Notes: generated from the sequence alone by a model not told the origin. Counted from the first letter of the stretch, positions 46,333 to 55,486 are shown. The stretch: DNA of 64,000 nt from Streptomyces sp. BK340 (GCF_007827595.1 NZ_VISR01000005.1:310001-374000), one strand, 5' to 3'. Numbers and translations are program-made.

Positions 46333-49300
46333 ATGGCAACCGCCCCGGAGACGGGCTCGTACGACACCGTCGACGCCGGCACCTACGAGGTGCTGCGCGA
46401 CCGCCTGGCCGCCCAGGCCGCCGACCTCGCCCGGCGTGCCGAGGCCCTCAACGCGCGCCGCGCCGAGGAGTTCGGCTCGGCAGGGCTCGGCCTCACGGCC
46501 ACCGGACGGCTGCGCACCGGGCACGCGTGCGTGCCCTGCGACGTCGTCGCCGTCGGGGACGTGCTGCTGTTCGGCAGCACCGGCCGGACGGCCGACGGTA
46601 CGGCCGCCTCGGACGTCCTCGCCCTGTACGACCGGGACCTGAACCGGCTGCCCGAGGACACCGTACCCGGACTGCTCGACGACCCCGCATTCGTACGGGA
46701 GTTCACGGCCCTGCACCGGTACTACCGGCAGGCCCGGCTGCTGCGGCTGCGCCGCCTGGACGACCGGCTGCTGGCCGTGTTCCGCACCGGTGAGAAGGCC
46801 GAGGACGTCCGTGCCCTGCGCTGGAGCCTGACCGCCGACGGCGGGGCCCGGTTCCTGGACGCGCGCGGCGACCGCGACGACGTGGCCCCGCCCGCCCACG
46901 ACTTTGCCTGGACCGGGACCACCCGCGAGGACCATGTTCTCGGGGGCGGCGGCCGGGACCCGTACGTGGCGGTGCCGGGCGGGGCGGGCGTGGCGACGGT
47001 CGGCGGCCGGCTCACCGTGCGCGGCCCGGAGGGCGAGGAGCTGTACGCCGAGCCGGTCGAGGAGCCGCTGCAGGCCCTCGCCGACGCCGGGGTCACGCAC
47101 GCGCGGGTGGGCGCACTGGTCCTGCTGCGGGTGCGGCCGTACAAGGAGGACACCGACCGGTACCTGGTCTTCGACACGCTGACCCGCTCGGTGGTCCGGC
47201 TGGACGGCATCGGACAGGCCTGCCGCCGGCTGCCCGAGGACCAGGGCATCGTCTTCCCGGGCGGCTACTGTCTGGCCTCGGGCACCCGCAAGACGTACGA
47301 ACTCGACGCGAAGGGACTGGAGTTCGATCGGGAGGTGCGCTCACCGAACGGCGAGGACGTGCTGTACGCGTTCCGCTCCCGGGCCGAGGGCCGCACACTC
47401 CTGCTGTCGTACAACACCCTGCGCAAGGAGGTCGCCACCCCGCTGCCCTGCCGGGGCTGGGCCCTGTTCGAGGACGGCACCCTGGCCGTGCTCCGCGCCG
47501 ACGGCGACGAGCCCGCGCACACGCACCCCGTGCAGTGGTGGACCTCGCCGTACGCCTCCGACACCCACGCGGCCGCCCTGCGCACCGGGACGGGCGGGCT
47601 GGCCCGGGTCGGCAACGCGGACCTCGTGCGCGGACTCGCCGACTGCCTTTCCGTCGCCCGGCTCGTCGCCGAGGGCATCGGGACGGGCGAGGGCTACCGG
47701 GCGCTGGCCGCCGCCTGCGTGCGCGCCGCCGACACCCACCACTGGCTGGGCGAACCCGAACTGGGCGATCTGCACACGCCGTTGGCCGCCCTCCGGGAGA
47801 CCGCCGAGCAGGTACTCGCCGAGTTCGAGACCGTACGGGCCCTGTCCCGGCAGGCCGGTGAGGCGTTGGAGGAGGCCGCGGCCCGTATCGCCGCCGTGGT
47901 GCGCCGGCTGCGCGGGGAGGCCCCGCGGGACGCCGCCTCCTGGGTGCGGGGGCTCACCGAACTCCGGCACGCGCACGGTCATCTGCTGACCCTGAAGGAG
48001 CTGCGGTACGCCGACACCGCGCGGGTGGAGGAGCTGGCCGCCGAGGCGGCGGCCGACCTCGCGGCCTTCGGGCGGCGCGCGGTGTCCTTCCTGGCCCGCG
48101 AGGACGCCTTCGGGTCCCAGCAGGCGGAGGTGGAGCGGCTCGTGGCGGACGCGGCCGCGGCGCCGACCGTCGCCGCGGCCGCTCCCGTCACCGCCCGGCT
48201 GGACGAGCTGGCCGACGGGCTGCGCACGGTCACCGAGGTCGTCACCGGTCTGGACATCGCCGACGCCACCGTCCGCACCGCCGTCCTGGAGCGGATCGCC
48301 GAGGTACTGGGCGGCGTCAACCGCGCCCGCGCCACGCTCGACGCCCGCCGCCGCAGCCTCCTCGACCACGAGGGCCGCGCCGAGTTCGCCGCCGGGACGG
48401 CCCTGCTGGCCCAGGCGGTCACCGCCGCGCTCGCCGCCGCCGGCACCCCCGAGGCCTGCGACGACCAACTCGCGCTGCTCCTCGGCCGGCTGGAGGACCT
48501 GGACGCCCGGTTCGCCGAGTTCGACGACTTCCTCGGTGAACTCGCCGACAGGCGCACGGAGATCTACGAGGCCTTCGCCTCCCGCAAGCAGTCCCTCGCC
48601 GACGCCCGCGCCCACCGCGCCGAGCAACTGGCCGCCTCCGCCGCCCGGGTGCTGGAGACCGTCGGCCGGCGTGCGGCCGCGCTCCCCGACACCGACGCGG
48701 TCACCACCTACTTCGCCTCCGACCCGATGGTCGCCAAGGTGCGCCGGACCGCCGACGAACTGCGGGACCTCGGCGACGGCGTGCGCGCCGAGGAGCTGGA
48801 CGGCCGGCTCAAGGCCGCCCGCCAGGAGGCGGCTCGCGCCCTGCGCGACCGCACCGACCTGTACGCCGACGACGGCCGCACCCTGCTCCTCGGCGGCCAC
48901 CGCTTCGCCGTCAACACCCAGCCCCTCGACCTCACCCTGGTCCCGCACGGCGACGGCCTCGCCTTCGCGGTCACCGGCACCGACTACCGCCGCCCGGTGA
49001 CCGCCCCCGGCTTCGCGGACACCCGCCCGTTCTGGGGCCGTCACCTGCCGTCCGAGTCGCCCGAGGTCTACCGCGCCGAACACCTCGCCGCCCGGCTGCT
49101 GGCCGAGCACGGCCCGGCCGCCCTCGCCGCGGCCGACCTGCCCGTACTGGTGCGGGAGGCGGCCCAGGCGTCGTACGACGAGGGCTACGAGCGCGGCGTC
49201 CACGACCACGACACCACCACGATCCTCACCGCGCTGCTGCCCCTGTACGACGCCGCGGGCACCCTGCGCCACGAACCCGCCGCCCGGGCCGCGGCCCAGC

Positions 49301-51300
49301 TGTTCTGGGCCCACGGCACGACGCCCGGCATGCGAGAGGCCTGGTCCCGACGGGCGGCGTCACTGGCCCGGGCCCGGGACGCGTTCGGTCCGTCGGACGC
49401 CCTCACCGAGCTGGTGGGGGAGCTGGCGGAGGCGATCGGGCGGTGGAGCGGGGGTGAGGCGAGTGCCCCGGGGGCGACCGGACGACCGGGCGAGGGGCTC
49501 TCTGCGCGACCGGCCGTCGAGCCGTCCGGGTCAGCGGGCGGCGGGCCGCTGGGGCGTGCCGTCGCCGGGCCGCTCGCCGGTGCCGCCGCCGCGTACCTCT
49601 TCGACGAGCTGACGTCCGGCTCCGGCGGCTTCGTCCTGGGTGCGGGTGCCCGCACCCTGCTGGAGAAGTTCCGGCACACGGTGGGCGGTTCGGACTACGC
49701 CCGGGACCTGGAGGCCCTGGCCGGCCTCGGCGCCCGGCGGCAGGTGGCCGAGGCGTGGCTCACGTCGTACGCGGCCGCCACCGGCGCCGAGGCCGGCACC
49801 GGCGAGCTGGCCGAGGCGGTCGCCGCCGAGCTGTGCCCGGACCTGCCCCGCTACGACTGCGACGCCCCGCTGACCGCGACCGCGGAGGGCCTGCTGGGCG
49901 CCCACCCGCGGGTGACGGGCGGCCGGCTGCCGCTGCGCCTGGACGAGTTCCTGGCCAGGACGGCGCGGTTCGCCGAGCTGGAGGTCCCCGCCTTCCGCGC
50001 CTACCAGCGCCGCCGTACGACCCTGGTGGACGCCGAACGCGAGCGCCTGCGCCTGGCCGACCACCGCCCGCGGGTGATGTCCGCCTTCGTCCGCAACCGC
50101 CTCGTCGACGAGGTGTACCTCCCGCTGGTCGGCGACAGCCTGGCCCGGCAGCTCGGCACCACCGGCGAGTCGAAGCGCACCGACACCGGCGGGCTGCTCC
50201 TGCTGATCTCCCCGCCCGGCTACGGCAAGACGACGCTCATGGAGTACGTCGCCGACCGCCTGGGCCTGATGCTGGTCAAGGTCAGCGGCCCGGCGCTCGG
50301 CAACGGAGTCACCTCGTTCGACCCGGCCGACGCCCCGAACGCCACGGCCCGCCGCGAGATCGAGAAGATCAACTTCGCGCTGGCGGCCGGCAACAACACG
50401 CTCCTGTACCTGGACGACATCCAGCACACCTCCCCCGAGCTGCTGCAGCAGTTCATCCCGCTGTGCGACGCGACCCGCCGGGTCGACGGGGTGTGGGAGG
50501 GCGAGCCGCGCAGCTACGACCTGCGCGGCAAGCGCTTCGCCGTCTGCATGGCCGGCAACCCCTACACCGAGTCCGGGGACCACTTCCGCGTGCCCGACAT
50601 GCTCGCCAACCGGGCCGACGTGTGGAACCTCGGCGACGTCCTCACCGGCAAGGACGACGTCTTCGCGCTCAGCTTCGTCGAGAACGCCCTCACCGCCCAC
50701 CCGCTCCTCGCCCCGCTGGCCGGCCGTGACCGCGCGGACCTCGACCTGCTGGTCCGCCTCGCCTCCGCCGACCCCACGGCCCGCGCGGACCGCCTCACCC
50801 ACCCCGTCCCGCCCGCCGAACTCGATCGCGTCCTCGCGGTCCTGCGCCACCTGCTCGCCGCCCGCGACACGGTCCTCAAGGTCAACGCGGCCTACATCGC
50901 CTCCGCCGCCCGGTCCGCGGCGTCCCGCACCGAACCGCCGTTCCGCCTCCAGGGTTCCTACCGCGACCTGAACAGGATCGCCCAGCGTCTGAGCCCGGTC
51001 ATGAACGACGCCGAACTCGCCGCCGTGATCACCGACCACTACACCGCCGAGGCCCAGACCCTCACCACCGGCGCCGAGGCCAACCTGCTGAAGCTCGCCG
51101 AACTGCGCGGCACCCTCGGCCCCGAACAGGCCGCCCGCTGGGCCGAGGTGAAGACAGCCGACGTCCGCGCGCGCACCCTCGGCGGCCCGGGGGACGACCC
51201 CCTGACCCGCGCGGTGGCCGCCCTCGGCCTGCTGGCCGACCGGGTCGCGGCGGTCGAGAACGCCATCACCCGGGCGACCGGAGCACGGGACGGCTCCTGA
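46333..51300 (+). CDS. Giant AAA+ (MoxR-like) ATPase with DUF3686-type N-terminal region
   Basis: 1655 residues, the largest gene here. Annotated relatives are called 'DNA repair ATPase', without strong experimental basis. Residues ~1-600 hold a DUF3686-like region (VALYDRDLNRLPEDTVPGLL, GIVFPGGYCLASGTRKTYEL) that reads like beta-rich repeats. Residues ~480-880 are helical, coiled-coil-like. Near 1290 is the ATPase: Walker A LLLISPPGYGKTTLMEYVAD, Walker B NTLLYLDDIQHTSPELLQQF, sensor VCMAGNPYTESGDHFRVPDM. The C-terminal ~150 residues form a lid (YRDLNRIAQRLSPVMNDAEL). No signal peptide, nuclease or helicase motif. ATG 46333 follows GAAGGGAAG. It is likely recruited by the preceding flotillin. 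Codon usage is native, so recent transfer is unlikely. Confidence 0.85.
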   Translation: MATAPETGSYDTVDAGTYEVLRDRLAAQAADLARRAEALNARRAEEFGSAGLGLTATGRLRTGHACVPCDVVAVGDVLLFGSTGRTADGTAASDVLALYDRDLNRLPEDTVPGLLDDPAFVREFTALHRYYRQARLLRLRRLDDRLLAVFRTGEKAEDVRALRWSLTADGGARFLDARGDRDDVAPPAHDFAWTGTTREDHVLGGGGRDPYVAVPGGAGVATVGGRLTVRGPEGEELYAEPVEEPLQALADAGVTHARVGALVLLRVRPYKEDTDRYLVFDTLTRSVVRLDGIGQACRRLPEDQGIVFPGGYCLASGTRKTYELDAKGLEFDREVRSPNGEDVLYAFRSRAEGRTLLLSYNTLRKEVATPLPCRGWALFEDGTLAVLRADGDEPAHTHPVQWWTSPYASDTHAAALRTGTGGLARVGNADLVRGLADCLSVARLVAEGIGTGEGYRALAAACVRAADTHHWLGEPELGDLHTPLAALRETAEQVLAEFETVRALSRQAGEALEEAAARIAAVVRRLRGEAPRDAASWVRGLTELRHAHGHLLTLKELRYADTARVEELAAEAAADLAAFGRRAVSFLAREDAFGSQQAEVERLVADAAAAPTVAAAAPVTARLDELADGLRTVTEVVTGLDIADATVRTAVLERIAEVLGGVNRARATLDARRRSLLDHEGRAEFAAGTALLAQAVTAALAAAGTPEACDDQLALLLGRLEDLDARFAEFDDFLGELADRRTEIYEAFASRKQSLADARAHRAEQLAASAARVLETVGRRAAALPDTDAVTTYFASDPMVAKVRRTADELRDLGDGVRAEELDGRLKAARQEAARALRDRTDLYADDGRTLLLGGHRFAVNTQPLDLTLVPHGDGLAFAVTGTDYRRPVTAPGFADTRPFWGRHLPSESPEVYRAEHLAARLLAEHGPAALAAADLPVLVREAAQASYDEGYERGVHDHDTTTILTALLPLYDAAGTLRHEPAARAAAQLFWAHGTTPGMREAWSRRAASLARARDAFGPSDALTELVGELAEAIGRWSGGEASAPGATGRPGEGLSARPAVEPSGSAGGGPLGRAVAGPLAGAAAAYLFDELTSGSGGFVLGAGARTLLEKFRHTVGGSDYARDLEALAGLGARRQVAEAWLTSYAAATGAEAGTGELAEAVAAELCPDLPRYDCDAPLTATAEGLLGAHPRVTGGRLPLRLDEFLARTARFAELEVPAFRAYQRRRTTLVDAERERLRLADHRPRVMSAFVRNRLVDEVYLPLVGDSLARQLGTTGESKRTDTGGLLLLISPPGYGKTTLMEYVADRLGLMLVKVSGPALGNGVTSFDPADAPNATARREIEKINFALAAGNNTLLYLDDIQHTSPELLQQFIPLCDATRRVDGVWEGEPRSYDLRGKRFAVCMAGNPYTESGDHFRVPDMLANRADVWNLGDVLTGKDDVFALSFVENALTAHPLLAPLAGRDRADLDLLVRLASADPTARADRLTHPVPPAELDRVLAVLRHLLAARDTVLKVNAAYIASAARSAASRTEPPFRLQGSYRDLNRIAQRLSPVMNDAELAAVITDHYTAEAQTLTTGAEANLLKLAELRGTLGPEQAARWAEVKTADVRARTLGGPGDDPLTRAVAALGLLADRVAAVENAITRATGARDGS

Positions 51301-51445
51301 CGCCGGTGCCGCTCGCACCCGGGCGCGCCCCGTCTGCGTCAGCCGACGAACGGCGGACCGGACGCAATCCCCCGAGCGGAGCCGGCCGTATAGACGGCAG
51401 AGGGATCGATCCTGACGAAACACTGCGAAACGAACAGCTGGAGTC

Positions 51446-51907
51446 ATGATGACCTCCAATGCCACCGAAGTCGCTCTGAGGGGGCTGGGAGCGTGTTGTG
51501 CCGTGGGAAACACGGTGCTGCACACTCTGCTCGTCCCGGATCACCTCGAGGAGATGTTCTACATCGGCGTCCTCTTCGCCGCGGGCAGCGCCGTCATGGT
51601 GGTCGTGGCCGTGGCGCTCGTCATGGTGCGGCGCCCCATGACCGCTTGGGCGACCGGGGCGCTCGTCAGCCTCGGCATGATCGTCGGTTTCCTGCTGTCG
51701 CGCACCGTCGGTCTGCCGAACGGCTACTACGAATCCGGCTGGGAGGCGCCCTACGGCCCGCTCTCTCTGCTCGCGGAGGGAGTCTTCGTCCTCGCCTTCC
51801 TCACCTGGCTGGGAGTCAGGTCGCAGGAGGATGCGGCGCCCGAACGGCCGTACCGGGCGCCCCGCGAACGGACCGCACCGGGCAGCGGCGCGTCGAAAAG
51901 CTGGTGA
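51446..51907 (+). CDS. Four-helix membrane protein
   Basis: A 153-residue protein with four hydrophobic segments (LGACCAVGNTVLHTLLVPD, MFYIGVLFAAGSAVMVVVAV, WATGALVSLGMIVGFLLSRT, LLAEGVFVLAFLTWLGVRSQ) and a polar C-terminal tail. HTLLVPDHLEE and GLPNGYYESGWEAPYGP are loop features shared by DoxX-like or cytochrome-like small proteins, but I do not recognise the family. ATG 51446 (or 51449) follows GGAG. Stands alone between the ATPase and the HxlR gene. Confidence 0.75.
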   Translation: MMTSNATEVALRGLGACCAVGNTVLHTLLVPDHLEEMFYIGVLFAAGSAVMVVVAVALVMVRRPMTAWATGALVSLGMIVGFLLSRTVGLPNGYYESGWEAPYGPLSLLAEGVFVLAFLTWLGVRSQEDAAPERPYRAPRERTAPGSGASKSW

Positions 51908-51934
51908 GAGCTGGTTCTGACGGTTGCCCGATCG

Positions 51935-52300
51935 CTAGCGGTCCACCGTGCAGGCCGGGGCGTCCGGCAGGTGCTCCATGGCCCACGCGCCCAGTTCCCT
52001 GAGGGCGGGCTCCAGCGCGGCGCCCGCCTCGGTCAGCCGGTAGGAGACCCGCAGCGGGGGTCCCTCGTCGACCTCGCGGACCACTAGTCCCGCCCCGCCG
52101 AGTTCGGCGAGCCGGTCGGAGAGCATGCGCTCGCTGATGCCGGGGATGGCCCGGCGCAGGTCGGCGAAGTGCGTCTGACGTCCCTGCAGGACGGACAGGA
52201 TCGGGCCGTTCCAGCGCTTTCCGAGCACCTGGAAGACGCGGGTGATGCCGTCGTCCACCCGCCTGCACTGTGCCGCGTCATGCGTCTGCTCCGCCGCCAT
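51935..52300 (-). CDS. HxlR-family transcriptional regulator
   Basis: A 121-residue MarR-like wHTH protein: CRRVDDGITRVFQVLGKRWN, FADLRRAIPGISERMLSDRL and LRVSYRLTEAGAALEPALRE. The conserved N-terminal Cys (QCRR, about residue 12) is the thiol that senses quinones, aldehydes or disulfide stress in HxlR family members such as YodB and HypR. It is divergent from an azoreductase gene, the classic YodB-AzoR arrangement. The ATG is at 52300. It should repress itself and azoR from the AT-rich region at 52331-52375. Confidence 0.9.
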   Translation of the reverse strand: MAAEQTHDAAQCRRVDDGITRVFQVLGKRWNGPILSVLQGRQTHFADLRRAIPGISERMLSDRLAELGGAGLVVREVDEGPPLRVSYRLTEAGAALEPALRELGAWAMEHLPDAPACTVDR

Positions 52301-52330
52301 GGGGCCAGGGTACTACCCGGCCGTTGGGGG

Positions 52331-52375
52331 ATGAAAAAAAGTAAGTACCTGTGTTAGACATAGCTGCATACGAAA
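52331..52375. promoter_or_regulatory. AT-rich divergent promoter/operator of hxlR-azoR
   Basis: The sequence GATGAAAAAAAGTAAGTACC then TGTGTTAGACATAG is the most AT-rich patch nearby. AGTAAGTACC contains two AGTA half-sites of the sort seen in YodB-type operators (TACT-N7-AGTA), and TTAGACAT may be a -10 box for azoR. The single regulator pair here makes it the natural HxlR operator. Confidence 0.6.
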
Positions 52376-52417
52376 CCTCAGGCCTGCTGCCGCGGGCCCG
52401 TTCCTTTGGAGACCCCC

Positions 52418-53068
52418 ATGGCCACGCTGCTTCACATCGACTCCTCCGTCTTCCCGGGCGAGGCATCCTCCTCCCGTGCGGTGACCGACGCCTTCCGCAG
52501 GACCTGGGAGGAGCAGCACCCGGGCGACACGGTGGTCTACCGGGACCTGGCCGTGAACCCCGTCCCGCACATCGACGCCCACGCCCACGTCGCCGGCTTC
52601 GTCGACGCCGCCGACCGCACCCCCGAGCAGGCGGCCGCCTTCGCCGCCCGCGTGAAGCTGATCGAGGAGCTGGAGCAGGCGGACGCGGTGCTGATCGGCG
52701 CGCCGATGTACAACTACTCGATCCCCTCGACCCTCAAGGCCTGGCTGGACAACGTGATCCTGTTCGGCCGCACCGCGGGCGAGGCCCCCTCCGCCAAGGG
52801 CACGCCCGTCACCGTCGTGGCCAGCCGCGGCGGCTCCTACGCGCCGGGCACCCCGCGCGAGCCGTACGAGTACGTCCAGAACTACCTGACGGCGGTCCTC
52901 GGCGACGGGCTCGGGCTCGAGCTCGACTTCATCGTCCCGGAGCTGACCATGGCCCCGCAGAACCCGGCGATGTCCGAGCTGATCCCGCTCTTCGAGGCCT
53001 CCCGCGAGCGCGCCCTCCAGGACGCGGCCGTCAAGGCGAAGGCCCTGGCGGAGCGCTTCGCCGCGTAG
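52418..53068 (+). CDS. azoR: FMN-dependent NADH-azoreductase
   Basis: A 216-residue flavodoxin-fold reductase that uses FMN and NAD(P)H to reduce quinones and azo compounds. Recognised by LLHIDSSVFPGEASSSRAVT (FMN phosphate loop), DAVLIGAPMYNYSIPSTLKA and WLDNVILFGRT (the FMN site), and VVASRGGSYAPGTPREPYEY. It acts in the cytoplasm in protection from electrophiles. ATG 52418 follows TTTGGAGA. It is divergent from the HxlR regulator and closed by a hairpin terminator at 53084-53113. Confidence 0.93.
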   Translation: MATLLHIDSSVFPGEASSSRAVTDAFRRTWEEQHPGDTVVYRDLAVNPVPHIDAHAHVAGFVDAADRTPEQAAAFAARVKLIEELEQADAVLIGAPMYNYSIPSTLKAWLDNVILFGRTAGEAPSAKGTPVTVVASRGGSYAPGTPREPYEYVQNYLTAVLGDGLGLELDFIVPELTMAPQNPAMSELIPLFEASRERALQDAAVKAKALAERFAA

Positions 53069-53083
53069 GCGCGGCGTGGCCTC

Positions 53084-53113
53084 CCTGCCCCTGCCCGCCG
53101 GGGAGGGGGCAGG
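53084..53113 (+). terminator. Hairpin terminator of azoR
   Basis: CCTGCCCC at 53084-53091 pairs with GGGGCAGG at 53106-53113, an 8-bp perfect stem, extendable inwards, 16 bases past the azoR stop. Confidence 0.65.
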
Positions 53114-53245
53114 CTCCTCCCACCCGGTCTCCCGCTCGTCCGTTCGGACCGCCGCGGTCGCCGCCCGGTGCGGCCCCTCCCAGAGTGGGTGGGGCGGCCC
53201 GACCGGAAGGGGTGTGGGCGGACAGGAGTGAGGAGTGAGCCAGGT

Positions 53246-54271
53246 ATGAGTCCCAGGAAGGCAGCGAAGACGGCGGCGGAGAGGTTCCCCACCGCCGAGG
53301 ACGCCCTGGAGATCGCCTCGGAGTGGGCGCCCGCCCAGCTCATCGACAGCGAGGAGATCGGCCTGCGGCTGAACCGGATGATGGCGGACGGGCACGTCCA
53401 GCCGGGCATGGCGCCGCCCGGCCCGGCCGTGGCCGCCTTCGCCGCCCAGCTCGCCGCGGCCGGTCTCGGCGACGCCGCGTGGCACATGCCCGCCGGGACC
53501 GCGGCGCCGATGCCCGCACCGGTGGAGGCGGACCAGCTGCGCTCCCTGGTGACCAGGCTCGTACGGGCCTCGCAGCGGGTGCGCAAGGATCACCGGCAGC
53601 TGAGCGATGCCGAGCGGGACCGGTACAACGAGGTGCTGCGCGGGCTCGCGACCACGCCGGCGTACAAGCAACTCGTGGCCGACCACCAGGACATGAGCCA
53701 CCGGCACCACACCATGCAGGGGATGGGGCCGGTCGCCACCCAGCGCTTCCTGCCCTGGCACCGCGCGTACTGCCTCAAGTTCGAGGACCTGCTCCGCTCG
53801 GCCGATCCCGCGCTCACGATTCCCTACTGGGACTACGCCAACGACCACGCCCGCCCCGACTGGGTGTGGAAGCCCGCCGGCGTCGTGCGGCCGACTCCCG
53901 CCGGCAGCGGTCTGCCGACCCAGGCGACCATCGACGGACTCCTGGCCCGTCCCACGTTCACGGCCTTCACGTTCGGCAGGGTGATGGCGGGCGTCCAGCC
54001 CAACGGCCTGGAAGTGGCCGCCCACAACAACGTGCACAACTGGTGCGGCGGCACGCTCAGTAAGCCCATGGCCTCGTCGAACGACCCGATCTTCTTCCTG
54101 CTGCACGCCAACGTGGACCGCATCTGGGACCAGTGGCAGCTGACGCACACCGGCGGCCCCAACGTGACCGGCGCGGACGCGGGGCTCGACCCCTGGTGGA
54201 CCCAGGCCGCCGGCGGCCTCACCACCGACTCCGTCAAGGACATCACCGTGCTCGGTTACTCCTACCAGTAG
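53246..54271 (+). CDS. Tyrosinase-family type-3 copper oxidase
   Basis: A 341-residue copper protein that oxidises phenols or o-aminophenols. CuA ligands: DHQDMSHRHHTM (~residue 150) and RFLPWHRAYCLKFEDLL. CuB ligands: AAHNNVHNWCGG and SSNDPIFFLLHANVDRIWDQ. Residues ~1-100 form an unusual helical N-terminal extension (AAERFPTAEDALEIASEWAP, AFAAQLAAAGLGDAAWHMPA). There is no Tat or Sec signal and no MelC1 caddie gene next door, in contrast to MelC2. It may be intracellular, like o-aminophenol oxidases of the NspF/GriF type. ATG 53246 follows AGGAGTGAG. Not in a recognisable biosynthetic cluster. Confidence 0.88.
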   Translation: MSPRKAAKTAAERFPTAEDALEIASEWAPAQLIDSEEIGLRLNRMMADGHVQPGMAPPGPAVAAFAAQLAAAGLGDAAWHMPAGTAAPMPAPVEADQLRSLVTRLVRASQRVRKDHRQLSDAERDRYNEVLRGLATTPAYKQLVADHQDMSHRHHTMQGMGPVATQRFLPWHRAYCLKFEDLLRSADPALTIPYWDYANDHARPDWVWKPAGVVRPTPAGSGLPTQATIDGLLARPTFTAFTFGRVMAGVQPNGLEVAAHNNVHNWCGGTLSKPMASSNDPIFFLLHANVDRIWDQWQLTHTGGPNVTGADAGLDPWWTQAAGGLTTDSVKDITVLGYSYQ

Positions 54272-54330
54272 CCGCCCGCCGCCGGGGTCACGACCCGCTC
54301 GCGCACCTCTCCGCGGCACCGCAGGACCGG

Positions 54331-54660
54331 ATGGAATGGATCAGCCTCGCGGGTACGGCACTTGGCGCGCTGGTCGGCCTGGCGGCGACGTTCGTACACG
54401 TCGTTTCTCGCCGCCACCGCGGAAGCGAGCGAGAACCTCAGCAACATCGCCCGCGGCCACGACACCGATCGCGTCCGCGTCGACCCGCGCGGGGACCGTC
54501 CTGCGTGACAGCAGGGTGCGTCCCGGCGGCTGGAACTCTCCCTCGTCGCGGAACCGGCCGTCATGGAACAGGCGAACGTCCTCGTGGACCGCTACGACGG
54601 CACCGGGACGGGCGCGTTCAAGAGCCGGGTGAAGGTCTGCGGCGCAAGCCCGGCGGGCCC
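54331..54660 (+). pseudogene. Decayed small gene in three frames
   Basis: Consecutive pieces of one protein can be read only with frame changes: MEWISLAGTALGALVGLAAT (from ATG 54331), then TSFLAATAEASENLSNIARG with HDTDRVRVDPRGDRP in a second frame (about 54395-54506), then RLELSLVAEPAVMEQANVLV with DRYDGTGTGAFKSRVK in a third (about 54528-54640). The pattern matches small Streptomyces proteins with one N-terminal helix and a helical cytoplasmic region. At least two frameshifts make it inactive. Confidence 0.65.
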
Positions 54661-54691
54661 GGACGACACGTTCGTCCGGGCCCGCCCGCCG

Positions 54692-55486
54692 TCACTTGTG
54701 CTTCCCGCCGCCCTTGTCGCCGCCCGAGCCGCCCGTGCCGCCCGTGCCGCCGGTGGTGTTGCCCGCCGTGTTGCCGGACGTGCCCCTGGCGGACGCCTCG
54801 GTTCTTCCCGCCGAGCCGTTGCCGGGTTTGCCCGGGCCCGCCGGACTGTTCCGCGCGGCCGCCGCCCGTGCCAGCTGCTCGGAGCAGTACGCGGTGACCT
54901 CGTCCTTCCCGCCGGCGGCCGCGACGAGCCGCTGCCAGGCCCGCGCGTCGAGCGCCTTGCCGCGGTCCTTGACCTGCCCGTAGGCCTTGCAGTGGGCTTC
55001 GGTGTCCTTGCCGGGGCCGGAGCCGTCCGCCCGTCGGTGCCTGCCGGAGGGGGACGCCGACGAGGCCTCCCCGCCCGGCCGGTCCGTGACCGCCGACGGG
55101 TGCGCGGTCTCCCGGCCGGCCCCGGCTCCGTCCGCGGACGAGCCGGCCGAACCGATGGCCGCGACCGCGACACCACCCAGGGTGAGACTGGCGAACACCA
55201 CGCCGAACGTCACCTTCACGGAGCGCCCGGCATGCCGCTCCGCGGCCGGCCGCCAGTCGTCCCGGCGCCGGGTGCGCGCCCTGCGCGCGGCCGTGCCGTG
55301 GGCGGCCCGGAAGGCGGCCACGGCACGCTGCTCGGCCTCGGGGTCGAGATCTCCCGCGCGGAGGGCGACGGCCAGCATCGTCTCCAGTGCGGCGGAGTCC
55401 CGCAGGTCCTGCGGACCCGACGAGGCGCTGCCAGGGTGCACATGCCGACGGCCCCGGAACGCGCCGCCGCTCATCCGTTCACCCAT
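54692..55486 (-). CDS. Single-pass membrane protein, probable anti-sigma factor
   Basis: A 264-residue protein: a cytoplasmic head of ~90 residues (SAALETMLAVALRAGDLDPE, QRAVAAFRAAHGTAARRART), one membrane helix (VTFGVVFASLTLGGVAVAAI), then an extracellular part with a helical core containing two Cys (TEAHCKAYGQVKDRGK and VTAYCSEQLARAAAARNS), and a low-complexity Gly/Thr tail ending in KHK. It overlaps the upstream ECF sigma gene by 8 bases and probably restrains it. No zinc-binding anti-sigma motif is visible. The start is ATG 55486. Confidence 0.78.
   Translation of the reverse strand: MGERMSGGAFRGRRHVHPGSASSGPQDLRDSAALETMLAVALRAGDLDPEAEQRAVAAFRAAHGTAARRARTRRRDDWRPAAERHAGRSVKVTFGVVFASLTLGGVAVAAIGSAGSSADGAGAGRETAHPSAVTDRPGGEASSASPSGRHRRADGSGPGKDTEAHCKAYGQVKDRGKALDARAWQRLVAAAGGKDEVTAYCSEQLARAAAARNSPAGPGKPGNGSAGRTEASARGTSGNTAGNTTGGTGGTGGSGGDKGGGKHK

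Noticed and set aside
43832..46339. Long Leu-rich open frame opposite the flotillin gene
   Set aside because: Mirror of the Glu/Ala coiled coil codons; no start site or homology pattern.
53246..54271. Secondary-metabolite cluster around the tyrosinase
   Set aside because: Neighbours are a stress reductase, a decayed gene and a sigma pair; no biosynthetic core enzyme or transporter is present.
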